From positions 3,471,001-3,535,000 of the forward strand of contig CANJKZ010000922.1 of the NCBI GenBank assembly GCA_947471745.1: a DNA stretch of 64,000 nucleotides, in the 5' to 3' direction. The notes beneath the pieces are model-generated. The model saw only the letters and a program-made list of their open reading frames with translations. It ran no database searches and was not told the DNA's origin. Positions 9,600 to 20,451 of the stretch are shown piece after piece. Origin of the DNA: Closterium sp. Naga37s-1 (taxonomy: Eukaryota; Streptophyta; Zygnematophyceae; Desmidiales; Closteriaceae). Numbering within the stretch: position 1 is the first letter of the stretch; each line of letters starts with the position of its first letter. A program made the translations under genes and the position numbers.

Positions 9600-10870
9600 A
9601 GGTGTGTCCCAGGTAGATGCAGTCGAGCCTGTCGAGGTAGCTGTTGACTCTGGTGATTCTAGGGGTGCTGAGCCTGAGCGTGCGGGGCCTGGGGGTGCTG
9701 CTTCTGGGGGTGCTGAGCCTGGGGCTGCTGGGAGTGGGGGTGTGGAGCCTGTCGGTGCTGGACCTGGCGGTCCTTGGGGTGCTTTGTCCCGGCGGGAGCT
9801 TCCCTCTCCACAGGAGCTGCGCGAGTGGTTTGCTCGCCGCTGGAGCCGTGCTGCTGGAGCTGGAGGTGCTGCCGGTGCTGGAGGTTCTGCTGCTGCTGGA
9901 GGTTCTGGAGCTGGAGGTGCTGCTGGAGCCGGTACTGGAGGTTCTGCTTCTGCTGGGGGTGCTGGAGCCACGGGTCCCGGAGGTGCTCGTACTGGAGGTA
10001 CTGGAGCTGCTGGGCCTGGTGGTGCTCCTGGTGCTGGAGCTACTGGTGGTGCTGGAGCTGGTGGTGCTGCTGGAGTGGGTGCTACTGGAGGTACTGGAGC
10101 CGGAGCGGCTGTGTCTGCTGGTGGTCTTGCTGGAGCTGGAGCTGCTGGAGGTACTGGAGCTGGTGGTGCTGCTGGAGTTGGAGCTGACGCTGGGGGTACT
10201 GGTGTTGTCCCTGCTGGTTCTGGAGGTGCTGCGCGGCCGCGGCCGTACTTCGTTCCGCTCCTTGAGCAGGTTCTTGGTCTTCCGCCTTCTCCTAGTCCTG
10301 CTCCTTCCTTAGAGTGTCCTCCGCCTGTCCAGTCCACGTCACAGTTACCGCTGGTCTCCCCTCTGCCTGCTCCTTCTCCCTACGCTGGTCCCACTGGAGG
10401 TCTTGCTGAGCGTCGTGAGCCTGAGTCGCGTCCTGCGTCGCCTGTTCGCACTGCTCGCACTAGTCGTCGTGTTCCACGTTCGCGTCCTCCTGCAGTCCCG
10501 GGCACGCATCCGATGGCACTGCGTCACAGCGTGTCCCTTTGCCGTCTCCTCCAGCGTCCTCTTTTCCTGCTCTTGCTGACCCGGAGTCTGACTCCCTTCG
10601 TGCTGCCAGTCCTACTGTCACACGTATCCTAGCCACTGTTGTCACTGACCCTTCCTTTGAGTCCACTGCTGCGTCTGCCTTAGTTGCCGAGCTTGTCGAC
10701 TTTGCTGCTCACTGTCGCCTAGACTACGCCGAGAGTCTTGTTGCTGAGTCTGCGTCTGTCTGTCCTCCGTCCGTCGGGGGTGAGTGTGCCCTTAGCATGG
10801 ACGTCCTTGAGGACCGACAGGAGGAGTTCCAGTGTTTTGCTGCTGCTTTACCTCATCTCGTGTCCACGCT
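9600..10870 (+). other. Gly/Ala-rich linker between integrase and RT in A3
   Basis: About 9640-10240 encodes a long low-complexity Gly/Ala/Thr tract built from GGTGCTGGAGCT-like 6-15 bp units. It is followed by a Pro/Ser-rich stretch and then a non-catalytic segment leading into RT. The same linker, with different repeat numbers, is present in A5 and A6, so it is a lineage trait. The complementary strand and other frames are also open here (Pro/Ala-rich or Leu-rich), an artefact of the repeat. Confidence 0.75.
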
Positions 10871-10879
10871 GCTTGCCCC

Positions 10880-12484
10880 TGAGGGAGACCCGGATGCACC
10901 AGACATCCCGACCCCGCGGTCTTACGCAGAGGCGATAGAGGGTCCTTACTCCTCTCAGTGGCAGGCAGCCATGGACGCAGAGATGGCTTCCTGGAAGTCC
11001 ACAGGCACCTACGTCGAAGAGGTTCCCCCACCTGGGGCGAACATCGTCAGTGGCATGTGGATTTTCAGGGTGAAGCGGCCGCCGGGTTCTCCGCCTGTCT
11101 TCAAGGCGCGCTACGTGGCTCGAGGCTTCAGTCAGCGGCAGGGAGTTGACTACTTTCAGACCTTCTCCCCGACCCCGAAGATGACCACTCTTCGGGTTCT
11201 GCTGCACGTTGCTGCTCAGCGTGACTACGAGCTTCACTCCCTTGACTTCAGCACTGCTTTCCTACAGGGCGGTCTGCACGAGGAGATCTGGCTGCGCCGC
11301 CCACCTGGCTTCACTGGGTCGTTTCCTCCTGGTACCCAGTGGAGCCTCCGGCGGCCAGTCTACGGTCTCCGCCAGGCGCCACGTGAGTGGCACGACACAC
11401 TGAGGACTACGCTTGCGGCTCTTGGGTTTACTCCTTCCACTGCTGACCTGTCGCTGTTTCTTCGCACCGACACTTTACTGCCGCCGTTCTACATCCTCGT
11501 GTACGTCGACGACTTGGTCTTTGCTACAGCTGACACTGCTGGACTCGCCCACGTGAAGTCCGAGCTGCAGAAGAGACACACGTGCACAGACGTGGGTGAA
11601 CTGCGCAGCTATCTTGGCTTGCAGATCACTCGGGACAGAGCACGGCGCACCATCACCCTGACTCAGTCACACATGGTGCAGCAGGTCCTTCAGCGCTTCG
11701 ACTTCACGTACTCCTCGCCTCAGGCCACTCCTCTGTCTACTCGCCACTCGCTCTCAGCTCTGCCTTCGGATGAGTCCGTAGAGCCGAGTGGCCCGTACCC
11801 AGAGCTTGTTGGCTGCCTCATTTACCTGATGACCTGCACTCGACCTGACCTAGCATACCCTCTGAGCATTCTGGCGCGCTATGTTGCTCCTGGGAGACAC
11901 CGACCAGAGCACATGGCTGCAGCGAAGAGGGTGTTGCGCTACTTGTGCAGTACTTCGGGCTTGGGGCTAGTGCTTGGAGGGCGGAGTCCAGTGGTCCTCA
12001 CTGGTCACGTAGACGCGTCTTGGGTTGACGACCTGGCTACGCAGCGGTCGTCACAGGGTTACACCTTCAGCCTTGGTTCCGGCTCTGTTTCGTGGCGGTC
12101 TACCCGCTCGTCTTCTGTTCTCAGCTCCAATTGTGAGGCTGAGATCTACGCAGGGGCCATGGCTGCACAGGAGTTACGCTGGCTCACCTACTTGCTGACT
12201 GAACTGGGAGAGCCGCCTCGTTCTCCTCCAGTTCTGTACGTAGACAACAAGGCCATGCTGGCCTTGTGTCGGGAGCACAGACTGGAGCACAGAACGAAGC
12301 ACATTGCTCTTCGCTACTTCCTTGCTCGTGAGCTGCAGCAGCGTGGCCAGCTGCGCCTTGCTTACGTGGCCTCTCAGGCCAACACTGCTGATATCTTTAC
12401 CAAGGCACTTCAGCCTTGTGATCATCAGCGCTTCTGTACTATGCTAGGTCTTGTGCCTACTTGGCCTCACTTGCTTACCTCTTG
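10880..12484 (+). CDS. A3 reverse transcriptase-RNase H region
   Basis: The RT domain of about 250 residues begins at QWQAAMDAEMASWKS near 10960 and contains FKARYVARGFSQ, SLDFSTAFLQG, YGLRQAPREWHD and the catalytic YVDDL near 11500. RNase H follows, with SSNCEAEIYAGA, YVDNKAMLAL near 12240, RTKHIALRYF and ANTADIFTKAL, and ends near 12484. These activities copy the RNA into DNA and remove the template in the particle. This 3' portion is the best preserved part of A3. Confidence 0.9.
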
Positions 12485-12665
12485 ACTTTGCTTGTTCTGT
12501 GATCTATATATACCTGCACTTGCTTGTTTACCTTTATATATGCACTTGCATGTGAATTGGCCTTGTGGCCTTTGACCCTGTGCTCAGACTGTGTGGTGAC
12601 GTTGTGATCCACCCTGAGCTTGCTTTGCTTTGCTTTGCTTGACTGGTCTTGTGACCCCTAGTTCT

Positions 12666-12688
12666 CCCCCACTTTGCCTATGGGGGTG
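12666..12688 (+). promoter_or_regulatory. Hairpin overlapping the polypurine tract of A3
   Basis: CCCCCA, a 9-nt loop CTTTGCCTA, then TGGGGG, followed by TG and the LTR. The G-rich arm is the likely PPT that primes plus-strand synthesis. The same hairpin precedes the 3' LTR of A1, A2, A4, A5, A6 and A7. Confidence 0.65.
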
Positions 12689-12807
12689 TGTCAGATATAC
12701 ATGCCTTAGCCTATGTAGGCTGTAGTGGGGTAGACACTAAGGGGTACAGCTTTCATATTTGTATCTCACACTTTCCTAGTTCATTCATTCCTGTTGTTCA
12801 CTTCACA
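12689..12807 (+). repeat. 3' LTR of A3 (119 bp)
   Basis: It is identical by eye to 5481-5599 and is followed by the TSD GACAG (12808-12812). Confidence 0.95.
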
Positions 12808-12812
12808 GACAG

Positions 12813-15800
12813 TGTACGACAAGCAGCAGTACACGTATCAGTCACTAATGGCGTACACCATACTTTTGCGTAACATAACGGCAAACGAGCAGCATAACAT
12901 CCGGTCTTATCGCGGATACGGAAACTTTGCCGAGCTCACGTACAACCACCTGAAGTACCTGAATCAAGCAACCGACAGCGTTAATCATAGTCGTCTCATG
13001 GCCCAATTGACAATGGTCCAAATGCAACCCGGCGAAAAGGGAATGGCATATATCAGCCGCTGTCGCGGTCTGCGCGATAGACTCCTTCGATGCGGCAGAT
13101 TAATATCCGAAGGAGCTTTTGTCACTGTCGTCATCACAGGCCTCGGTCCTCAGTGGCGCTCCACATGAGCCATTCTTCGAGCCCATGGAAGAATCTCCGA
13201 AGCAAACCTCTGCGCCGAAATTCACGCCGAACAAGACATGGACCTGCACAAAGAACGTCACAAGAAAAGGGCATCAGCACCAGAGTTCGCTTTTCACACT
13301 CAACGGCGCTACAACAACAACAACCGACAGAACGAGCATCAAGGACGAAGACACGTATCACCATTCTGCCACGTCTGTCGAACGTCTGGTCACTCCCGTA
13401 TTCACTGTCTGAATCAACAACAATCGACACCACCATCTCGTCAACTTCGACCTTCAAGTAGTCAAGTGGCTTCCACACAGCTGCATCCTCCCAACCAGGC
13501 ACTGCCTTCAACGACAACATCACGACCTGCACGAGGAACAAGAAATATCATAAGTTGCATGACAAGAATGGACTTCTGCATCACCGGTTCACCACCGGCC
13601 CACTCACCAAAAGAAGTGCTCGATGAAAGCACACCTCGTCGCGAATCGCTGGAACCAAATCCGTCGTACGCAGCTATCGCACAGAGCGAACCGTCCGGTC
13701 AAGATACTTGGTTCTTAGACAGCTGCTGTGGACAACACATGTGCTCGTCAAACCACTTCGTCCAATGGGAACAACGCCTCAACCGGGAAGTCGTGATAAC
13801 CGTCGCCAACAACCAGAACCTGCGCACACGACGACAAGGAGTAGTTCAACTTCAGTCCCGCGAGACTAACGTCGTTTTACAGCTTAAAGGTTTTGATTGC
13901 AGAAGGACTGGGCTACAACTTACTCAGTTCCAGTCAACTCGTGGCAAAAGGGATTCATATCGAGGCCGACAGCACCACTCAGGAATTCAAGCTGTACAAC
14001 GGGAAGGGTGGACTTTATATCAAGAAAGCGGTCCTAAAGAACAATGTTTTCGTCCTCAACTTCGTCTCAGATCAAGGAACTGCTGACAGCGACGCGATCG
14101 TCAACTTCACCACTTGGTCGCACCCACCAGATCTCGACCCAAACTTCAGCCCCGGAGGCTTCTGGTACTCACACACTATACCTGAAGCAGAACGGACAAG
14201 GGCGTTAGCAGTGATTCAACAAACAACAGCAGCAGAGACAACAGCAGCAGCAACAACATCGGCACCAGCACCAACTCCCGTCACCGATACCACACCGACT
14301 CCCGCTCAACAGCTGACTCCCGCTCCACGAGACGTCCACAGAAGTGCTAACATCACTACGGGTTTCTACTCCAACTCTGACCTGTACAGACGTTCACCTG
14401 GACATCGCGCTGACAAATCATTGTCGCATCAAAGATTAGGACATCCCAACAACACGACACTGAACAACACGATAAGAGCAGGAGTTCTCAACAAATATTC
14501 ACTACTCTTACCCGACGGCAGAGAACTTCAACGAGTCCGCAGAACCTGCTTTACCTGTCCCTAATCCGACTTACCTCATCAGCCATTCATATCTCACCAC
14601 AACCCGAGCGCGCCTGCATATGCACCACTGGAGAAGGTCTACAGCGACATACTGTACACCCGCGAAAGCGGACAGGGAGCATACAACTACGTAATCACGT
14701 TCATCGACGCCGCCACCAAATACGTCTGGCACCTCCATCTTCCGAGTCGCGACATGGCCTTCAAAGCCTTCGTCGCTTGGCTCCCAGTTGCAGAGAGGGA
14801 ATCAGGAGTGAAGCTGAAAAGTTTCCAATCAGACGGGGGAGGAGAATATCAGCTACAGCGCTTCAAGCAATACCTGGCGGAGAGAGGCATCAAGCGACTC
14901 ATCTCTCTTCCCTACGCTTATCAACAGCAAGGCGTGGCAGAAAGGATGAATAGGACCCTCTAGAACACCGTGCAAGCTGCTACGTGGCATGCGACTACCC
15001 AACCATCAGTGGCCTGAGGCAATGGACCACGCTGTGCTGCTACACAACTTGCTTTGGTCATCCTCGCTTCCAAACAACGCATCACCGCATCTGCTGTGGA
15101 CAGGAAAATTGGGCAACACAAAAATGTTACGAGTTTTTGGCTGCATGGTATAGAACTGACCACACACTGCACTAGCCGGACGATTCTCACAACGCGCACA
15201 GTGGGGATTACACCTGGGCATCGGAAAACATTACACCTGGGCTGCAGATTCTCGGCCTCGTCACCGCAATCCATGGAGCATCGCCGCCGTGAGAGCCTAG
15301 TACAGTTCAGCAAGCTTTGGGGGGGGAGCACAGGGAAAAATGGCGCGAAGCCATGGACAGGGAGTTAAAAGCGTTGGAAGACAGAAACACCTGGAAGATA
15401 GTACCCATCGGAGTGGCACGCAACAAAACCATTCTCACGGGTAAATGGGTCTTCTGCGTGAAGACGAAAGCTGATGAGACTATTGACAAATTCAAAGCAC
15501 GATGGGTCGCGCGTGGCTTCGACCAAGAGCACGGACGAGACTTCACCGAGACTTTCGCGCCAATCAGCTGACAAACCTCTTTGCGAATCCTTCTCGCGAT
15601 AGCCGCCATGAAGCGAAAGAAACTCCGCCAAATCGACATGGCCAACGCTTTCCTTTACGCTCCCGTCGACGCAAAAATTTTCGTCGAACAATGGCACGGT
15701 ACCGTGACAGACCCTAATCAAGTCTGTCAGTTACTAAAGTCTCTGTACAGCATCAAGCAAGCTCCTCGACGGTGGCAGCAGTACTTACACGCCCAATTAA

Positions 15801-16881
15801 TCCGCCTCGGCTTCCAACAACTACCACTCGACCAGGGAATGTACACACTCATGAAGGAAGCCGAATACATCCTGCTGATCGTGTACGTAGACGACCTGCT
15901 CTACATAGGCTCTACCGACGACATCACCACCTGGTTTGAAGGGGAGCTGCAATAGGATCTCTCACTCACGGTTTCTTCCACCGTAACCCAGTACTTGGGA
16001 CTCAACATACTCGATGGAGAGAACGCGATCTACCTCAGCGTCGCAAAATACACCGACACAATCGCCAAACGCTTTGGATTAACGCCCGTCGCCATCTCCA
16101 CGCCCTACCGCTACACCGCTGGAAATCACCAGGAAAAGGCTAATCCGCTCGGACCTGCCGGACTACGCGACTACCAGCGAGAACTGGGATGCCTGCTCTT
16201 CGCAGCCGTTACCTGTCGATCAGACTTATCGTACTCAGCAAGTCAACTTGCTACCTACCTCAAGCGGCCCGAGGCAGAGCACATGGCAGAACTCGACCGC
16301 GCATTACACTACCTCGTCAGCACACCAACGATCGGCCTAACCTACCACAAGACCGGAACCACAACTCCAAAACTAATCGGCTACGTGGACGCTCACCACG
16401 CAGGCGATTCTGACAACAGGCGATCGCGCACTGGCTACATCTATCGACTTGAGCCCGTCGGTCCTACCTCGTGGCAGTCGAGCAAGCAAGAACTAATTGC
16501 TCTCTCCTCTGCTGAAGCTGAATATATAGCACTCTGCTCAGCCACCAAGGAAGGACTATAACTTCGCGAACTACTGGAAGAAGCAAAGCTGGCCCAGTTA
16601 CCCAACTTCTCCCTCTTCTGCGATAACCAATCTGCAATTCGCATAGCGAACAAGAGCGGGTTCGCAAACCGAACAAAGCACATTTCCCTACGTTATTTCT
16701 TTGTGAAGGACGAGATCGAGAAAGGGAGACTCGAGCTATCCTACTGCCCCACATCCGAGATGGCAGCAGATTACTTGACCAAGAAACTCGGAAAGCAGAA
16801 GTTCGAGTACTGCATGCTGTTGACTGGACAAGTCCACGTCACCAGCAACGAAGGTGATGACACTCCAGAAGCGAAGGGGAG
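12813..16881 (+). pseudogene. B1 gag end, protease, integrase, RT and RNase H (decayed)
   Basis: The gag remainder runs to about 13.17 kb, then a nucleocapsid-like CXXC...H...C segment near 13.36 kb and a protease region with DSCCGQHMC near 13.72 kb. The integrase has HQRLGHPN near 14.43 kb, SDGGGEY near 14.83 kb and QQGVAERMNRTL near 14.93 kb. RT has NTWKIV, GKWVFCVK, IDMANAFLY, YSIKQAPRRW and YVDDLLY near 15.88 kb. RNase H has SSAEAEYIAL and RTKHISLRYFFV, ending near 16.88 kb at PPT AAGCGAAGGGGAG. About ten breaks are spread over the region, so B1 is a fossil. Its codon use and base composition differ clearly from lineage A. Confidence 0.85.
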
Positions 16882-17320
16882 TGTTGGAAACATATAGTTC
16901 GCGCTTCTGATGTGTTGAACACTACAACGCAAGCGAAGCGAACTACAACGAAGCAACAGCGAGTCAACCAAAGCGGTTGACAGAAAGACAACAGCAAGAG
17001 GTTAAGTGAAGGTCAAAGGTCAGCGACCTTTGAATCGCCGAAAAAGCAGCGCGACAGCAAGGACACATAACTGACTCACTATTGAGTAGTTACCCGAGTC
17101 GTCGCTGTATCGAACCGCAACAGCAGTTACAATTAGTTAAACCTTTTATATTCCTTAAAAACATATAAAGCCCTGTATCTCTTTGGTATTATCAACTTAT
17201 CTTGTTCTCACATACCAGTGCAAGGTGGTTCAACTAGTTCACTAATATGCTTCCGCTAATACATCACTATTCTGAGCCTTAGTCTTGAAAAAGATCCGAA
17301 GGGATTTTCCCAGCCCAACA
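16882..17320 (+). repeat. 3' LTR of B1 (about 439 bp)
   Basis: It starts TGTTGGAAAC after a polypurine stretch and ends near CCCAACA. It aligns over its length with the 5' LTR of B2 (62602-63295, minus) once the MITE in that LTR is set aside, with shared blocks such as CAGTGCAAGGTGGTTCAAC and CGCTGTATCGAACCGCA. It contains TATA-like stretches and ATATAAAG near 17163. Confidence 0.8.
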
Positions 17321-17474
17321 ATTACCAATAGGATGTTATGCATTATAATATGTTTCAATGCTTTCTTGTGTACATCTGGGATGTACGGTAGTCTCGAGAA
17401 GTATGTGCAGACTCTTGATGTTGCAAGTTTGAAGAACTGCCGTACATAAATTGAAATGCCCATATACACTGGTA

Positions 17475-17498
17475 CCGTAAGCCCCCGGATAGTAGTGC
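17475..17498 (+). repeat. Left terminal inverted repeat of the pogo-like element
   Basis: It begins CCGTAAGCCCCCGGATAG. The right end read on the other strand begins CCATAAACCCCTGGATAG. A TA precedes it. Confidence 0.85.
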
Positions 17499-17530
17499 CC
17501 CTGGGGGTATAAAAAAACACAGTTTTTTAG

Positions 17531-17570
17531 GGGGTGCGCTTATAATCGAGGAAATTTATAAGCGCCGGCG
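17531..17570. repeat. Subterminal palindromic motif, left end
   Basis: GCGCTTATAA at 17537-17546 pairs with TTATAAGCGC a few bases later, within the block GTGCGCTTATAATCGAGGA. The same block recurs near the right end (20379-20398). Such repeats are candidate transposase binding sites. Confidence 0.6.
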
Positions 17571-18327
17571 TTTATACAATGGAAAAAATGAAATGTATTG
17601 TTTTAACATGAAATTGAAGCTTTTTCAAAAGGGGATTCAATCCACATCTAGAATGTTCGTATCCGTGCATGAAAAGTGCGTGAAATGGCCAACAAGGCGT
17701 GGAATCACGCCCATCACGCCTTGCTGGCCTGGCCAGATTCATCGAACATGAATCTGGCCCATGCTAGCGCACACGTAGTTTAGGGTGCGACTGCCCAATC
17801 AGGGTCGCATGTCGTGCCAAGCACGACTCTGTACAACCACGCAATTGGCAGAAGCGGCAATATTCCACTCCACCGAGGCATTGACCTCACCACCTCAACT
17901 CCTCTGCGGGGGGATCTTGACAGTTTTCCCCCTTTCCCTGCAGAGGAACCCGGGCCGTGAAGTTGGAGGGGTCTCGGGCGAGGGTTTCAAACGAGGCTCA
18001 TTCTCATCGTTTTTTTCGGTTTTCTTGTTTTCCCTCGGCCTGCCTAGGCCATGGCAGGCCTTCCAGGCACTCACTTCCTCTTTAGCCGTCGACCTGCTGT
18101 TGGCAACACTCGCGATTACACTCAGTGGCAGAGTCGCCCAGCGCCTCCTGCTCCTCCAGCGCCTCCTGCTCCTCTTGCTCCTCCTGCGCCTCTTGCTCCT
18201 CCAGCACCTCCTGCTCCTCCTACTCCGCCTATCGTCGTCATCAACGGTCAGCCCGTTTTGCAGCTCCTCCCTCGCAGTTACTCAGCTTTCGACACATGCA
18301 TCTCCGAGCCCGAGCGCAGCGGCGACG

Positions 18328-20159
18328 ATGAACCCGGCCCCGGTCTGTCGCCACGCTGGGGAGACGCGGAAGACTGCCCGTACTGGTGCTGAAGACGATG
18401 TTGAGTGGTGGGCGGCCGACGGTCTTCCCGAGGACCTGCCTGTCCCTAGTTTTCCCCCGCCGAATAAGAAACGGCCCAACCCCTCCAAACAGAATCGTGA
18501 TGCCCGCCCCCCGTCCCCCAGGAGCAAGCCTTCAACACACAAGCGCAACTCCTACACTTCCCAGGAGAAGCTGCAGTGGATTGCAAAGTTGGAGTCCGGA
18601 GCTGTGAGTGTGCGGAGAATGTCCCGCGACACTGGTATCTCCCGAAAGTCCCTGTCAGAGTGGAAGTCGCGGAAGGGTGAGCTGGAAGGTGCACATGGGG
18701 CTCGCAAGCGCCTTCACGGGCGTGGTCGGGCGTCGTGGTACCGCGACATGGAGATCAAGGTGTACTCACGTGTTCTTGCCCACCGGAAAAAGTGTCTCGC
18801 CGTGTCTGTCGATCGATTGCAGAAGTGGTCACATGATGTGATGAAGATCCTGCATCCTGAGGTAAAGTGGGCTGGATCTCAGAGGTGGACTGAGCGTTTT
18901 CGACGGCGCTGGAACTTCACTACCCGAGTGAAGACCAGAATCGGCCAGAAGCTGTCGTCTGGTGAGTCGGTGTTTGTGCTGTCGCTCTCGTTTATGGCTG
19001 CTTACGACCTTCGAGATTCTAATTTTCTTCTTTTGTTTGTCTCTCCCACCCTTCCCTTGCAGAGTGTGAGATACAGGTGCAGAACTTCTGGAAGTTCGTG
19101 CGACACTCCCACCGACAGTACGGCATCGACAACCGTTGGATTATTAATGCCGATCAAACGCCACTCTGGCTTGAGATGCCAGCTGAACGCACGGTCAAAG
19201 AGGTGGGGATCTGCTCCGTGCCCATCCGCAGTGGCGACTATCAAAAAGAACGCGTGACGGTGATGCTCGCCTTCACCGCCAGCGACGAGAAGCTCAATCC
19301 TTGGGTCTTCTTTAAGCGCAAGACAATTCCTAAGGGGAATTTCCCCTCCGGTAAGCCGAGCAGATTGTGCAGTGACGATGTCATTTGCATGTGATGATTT
19401 TTTTTATGTCTGCTAATCTGTCCGTACGCCTTGTACGGATGTGCAGATGTTGTGGTCGCCGCACATCCCAACGGTTGGATGGACGCTGACGGCGTCCTCG
19501 CGTGGCTCGACGGGACGGTGAACCCGTATGCCAACCCCAGGTTCGGAGTACACAGCAGGAAGGTGATGTTGGTTCTTGACTCCTACCGCGGGCACCTCAC
19601 TGATGCTGTGAAGGTGAAATTCGGGGAGCTGAACATCGTCCCCACCGTCATACCAGCTGGCTGCACCTCTGAGATCCAGCCTCTTGACGTCGCGGTGAAC
19701 TGCTCATTCAAAGCAGTAGTCCGACAACTGTACCAGGAGTGGTTCGAGAGCGAGGGGGTCGACTGCCTGGCCGAAAGAGGTGAGCTCAATCCCTACGTGT
19801 ACGATGTGTCTGCTCTTAACTGTTTCCACCCTGTTCTGATTGCTGTAGTGTTTCCATGTGTGGCAGGCAACATCCGCAAGCCACCTCTAGAGCTGGCGCT
19901 CAAGTGGATCTCCAAGGCCTGGAAGGCCGTGCCCAAGGAGTTGATTCAGCGCTCGTTTCTCACCTGTGGCATCAGCAACGCCCTGGATGGGTCCCAGGAC
20001 AATCTCTGCATGCAGCACCGGCGAGACGCCGTCAAGGGTGAAGTAGAACTTGATGACGAGATTGCAGCAGATGGATTCTGCTGCAACAACGTAGAGGAGC
20101 CAGAGTCGGACGGGGAGGCCGACCAAGATGGCTCCGCCACTGTTGATGGTGATGGATAG
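18328..20159 (+). CDS. Pogo-like DDE transposase, four exons, 515 residues
   Basis: Exons 18328-18961, 19063-19350, 19447-19779 and 19867-20159 join in frame (1548 nt). All three introns are GT-AG and 87-101 bp long. Residues ~74-125 are a psq-type helix-turn-helix (NSYTSQEKLQWIAKLESG, TGISRKSLSEWK). Residues ~135-210 resemble the CENP-B/Tc5 second helix-turn-helix (RDMEIKVYSRVLAHRKK, WTERFRRRWNF). The DDE_1 triad is visible: D242 in NADQTPLW, D352 in VLDSYRGH and D388 in IQPLDVAV (110 and 36 residues apart). The C-terminus has the usual KWISKAWKAVPKELIQRSF and CGISNALDG. The third intron is a multiple of three and open, so it could be retained. The start at 18328 is a choice: the same frame is open upstream to 17785 through a Leu-rich stretch. 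The product would bind the element ends and cut and paste it at TA sites in the nucleus. Confidence 0.85.
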
Positions 20160-20330
20160 GATGCTAGGAAGAAAAGAATGCATAGGATGCTAGAGAAGGT
20201 CAGTGAATGTTGCGGTAAACTATCAGTAGGATTTAGTACCGTAGTAGAATTGGAAAAATATTATGTTGTCGTGAAAATAGCCTGTAAAAGATAGGATAAT
20301 AATAGTCGAATTAGAAAAGGGAGGCGCTTA

Positions 20331-20415
20331 TAATGTGTCATAATACAGGGGTGCATTTATAATCCGTAAGCCTCCAGGGGTGCGCTTATAATCGAGGACC
20401 GGATATAAGCGCCAT
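20331..20415. repeat. Subterminal repeat cluster, right end of the pogo-like element
   Basis: It contains GGCGCTTATAATGTG, GGTGCATTTATAATCCG and the block GTGCGCTTATAATCGAGGA followed by TATAAGCGCC, matching the motif near the left end in both orientations. Confidence 0.6.
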
Positions 20416-20451
20416 CGCCCTTTTACAACCGCCGGCGCTTAACCGAGGCCT

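Larger units (their letters stand above)
5481..12807 (+). mobile_element. Near-complete copia element A3 (7327 bp, LTRs identical)
   Basis: A3 is a Ty1/copia element of lineage A. Its two 119-bp LTRs look identical, and a 5-bp target duplication GACAG flanks it (5476-5480 and 12808-12812), so it is very young. The order is 5' LTR, PBS (TGGTATAGAGC at 5600), repetitive GC-rich leader, gag, protease, integrase, Gly/Ala-rich linker, RT, RNase H, 3' UTR, PPT and 3' LTR. It looks almost whole, with about three or four breaks in the coding part. It is inserted in B1 gag, which continues on both sides. An almost identical copy lies at 25126-32442 as part of the tandem duplication. Confidence 0.95.
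1689..17320 (+). mobile_element. Copia element B1, nested host of A1, X/A2 and A3; 3' LTR at 16882-17320
   Basis: B1 is a Ty1/copia element that is less GC-rich than lineage A. Its visible parts are gag pieces at 1689-1869, 5132-5480 and 12813-13170, a nucleocapsid/protease region about 13.2-13.9 kb, integrase about 13.9-15.0 kb, RT about 15.3-16.0 kb, RNase H about 16.0-16.88 kb and a 3' LTR. The 5' LTR lies outside the window. B2 (minus strand, 45322-63295) is a relative that confirms the order of the gag pieces. B1 is old and broken in roughly ten places, besides being split by three insertions. Its 3' two thirds are repeated in the second copy of the 19.6-kb duplication. Confidence 0.85.

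Noticed and set aside
9582-10337. Pro/Ala-rich minus-strand and Leu/Val- or Trp/Cys-rich plus-strand frames over the A3 linker (also 29217-29972, 56031-56704)
   Set aside because: They are translations of the GGTGCTGGAGCT repeat in other frames; the frame linking integrase to RT is the Gly/Ala one.
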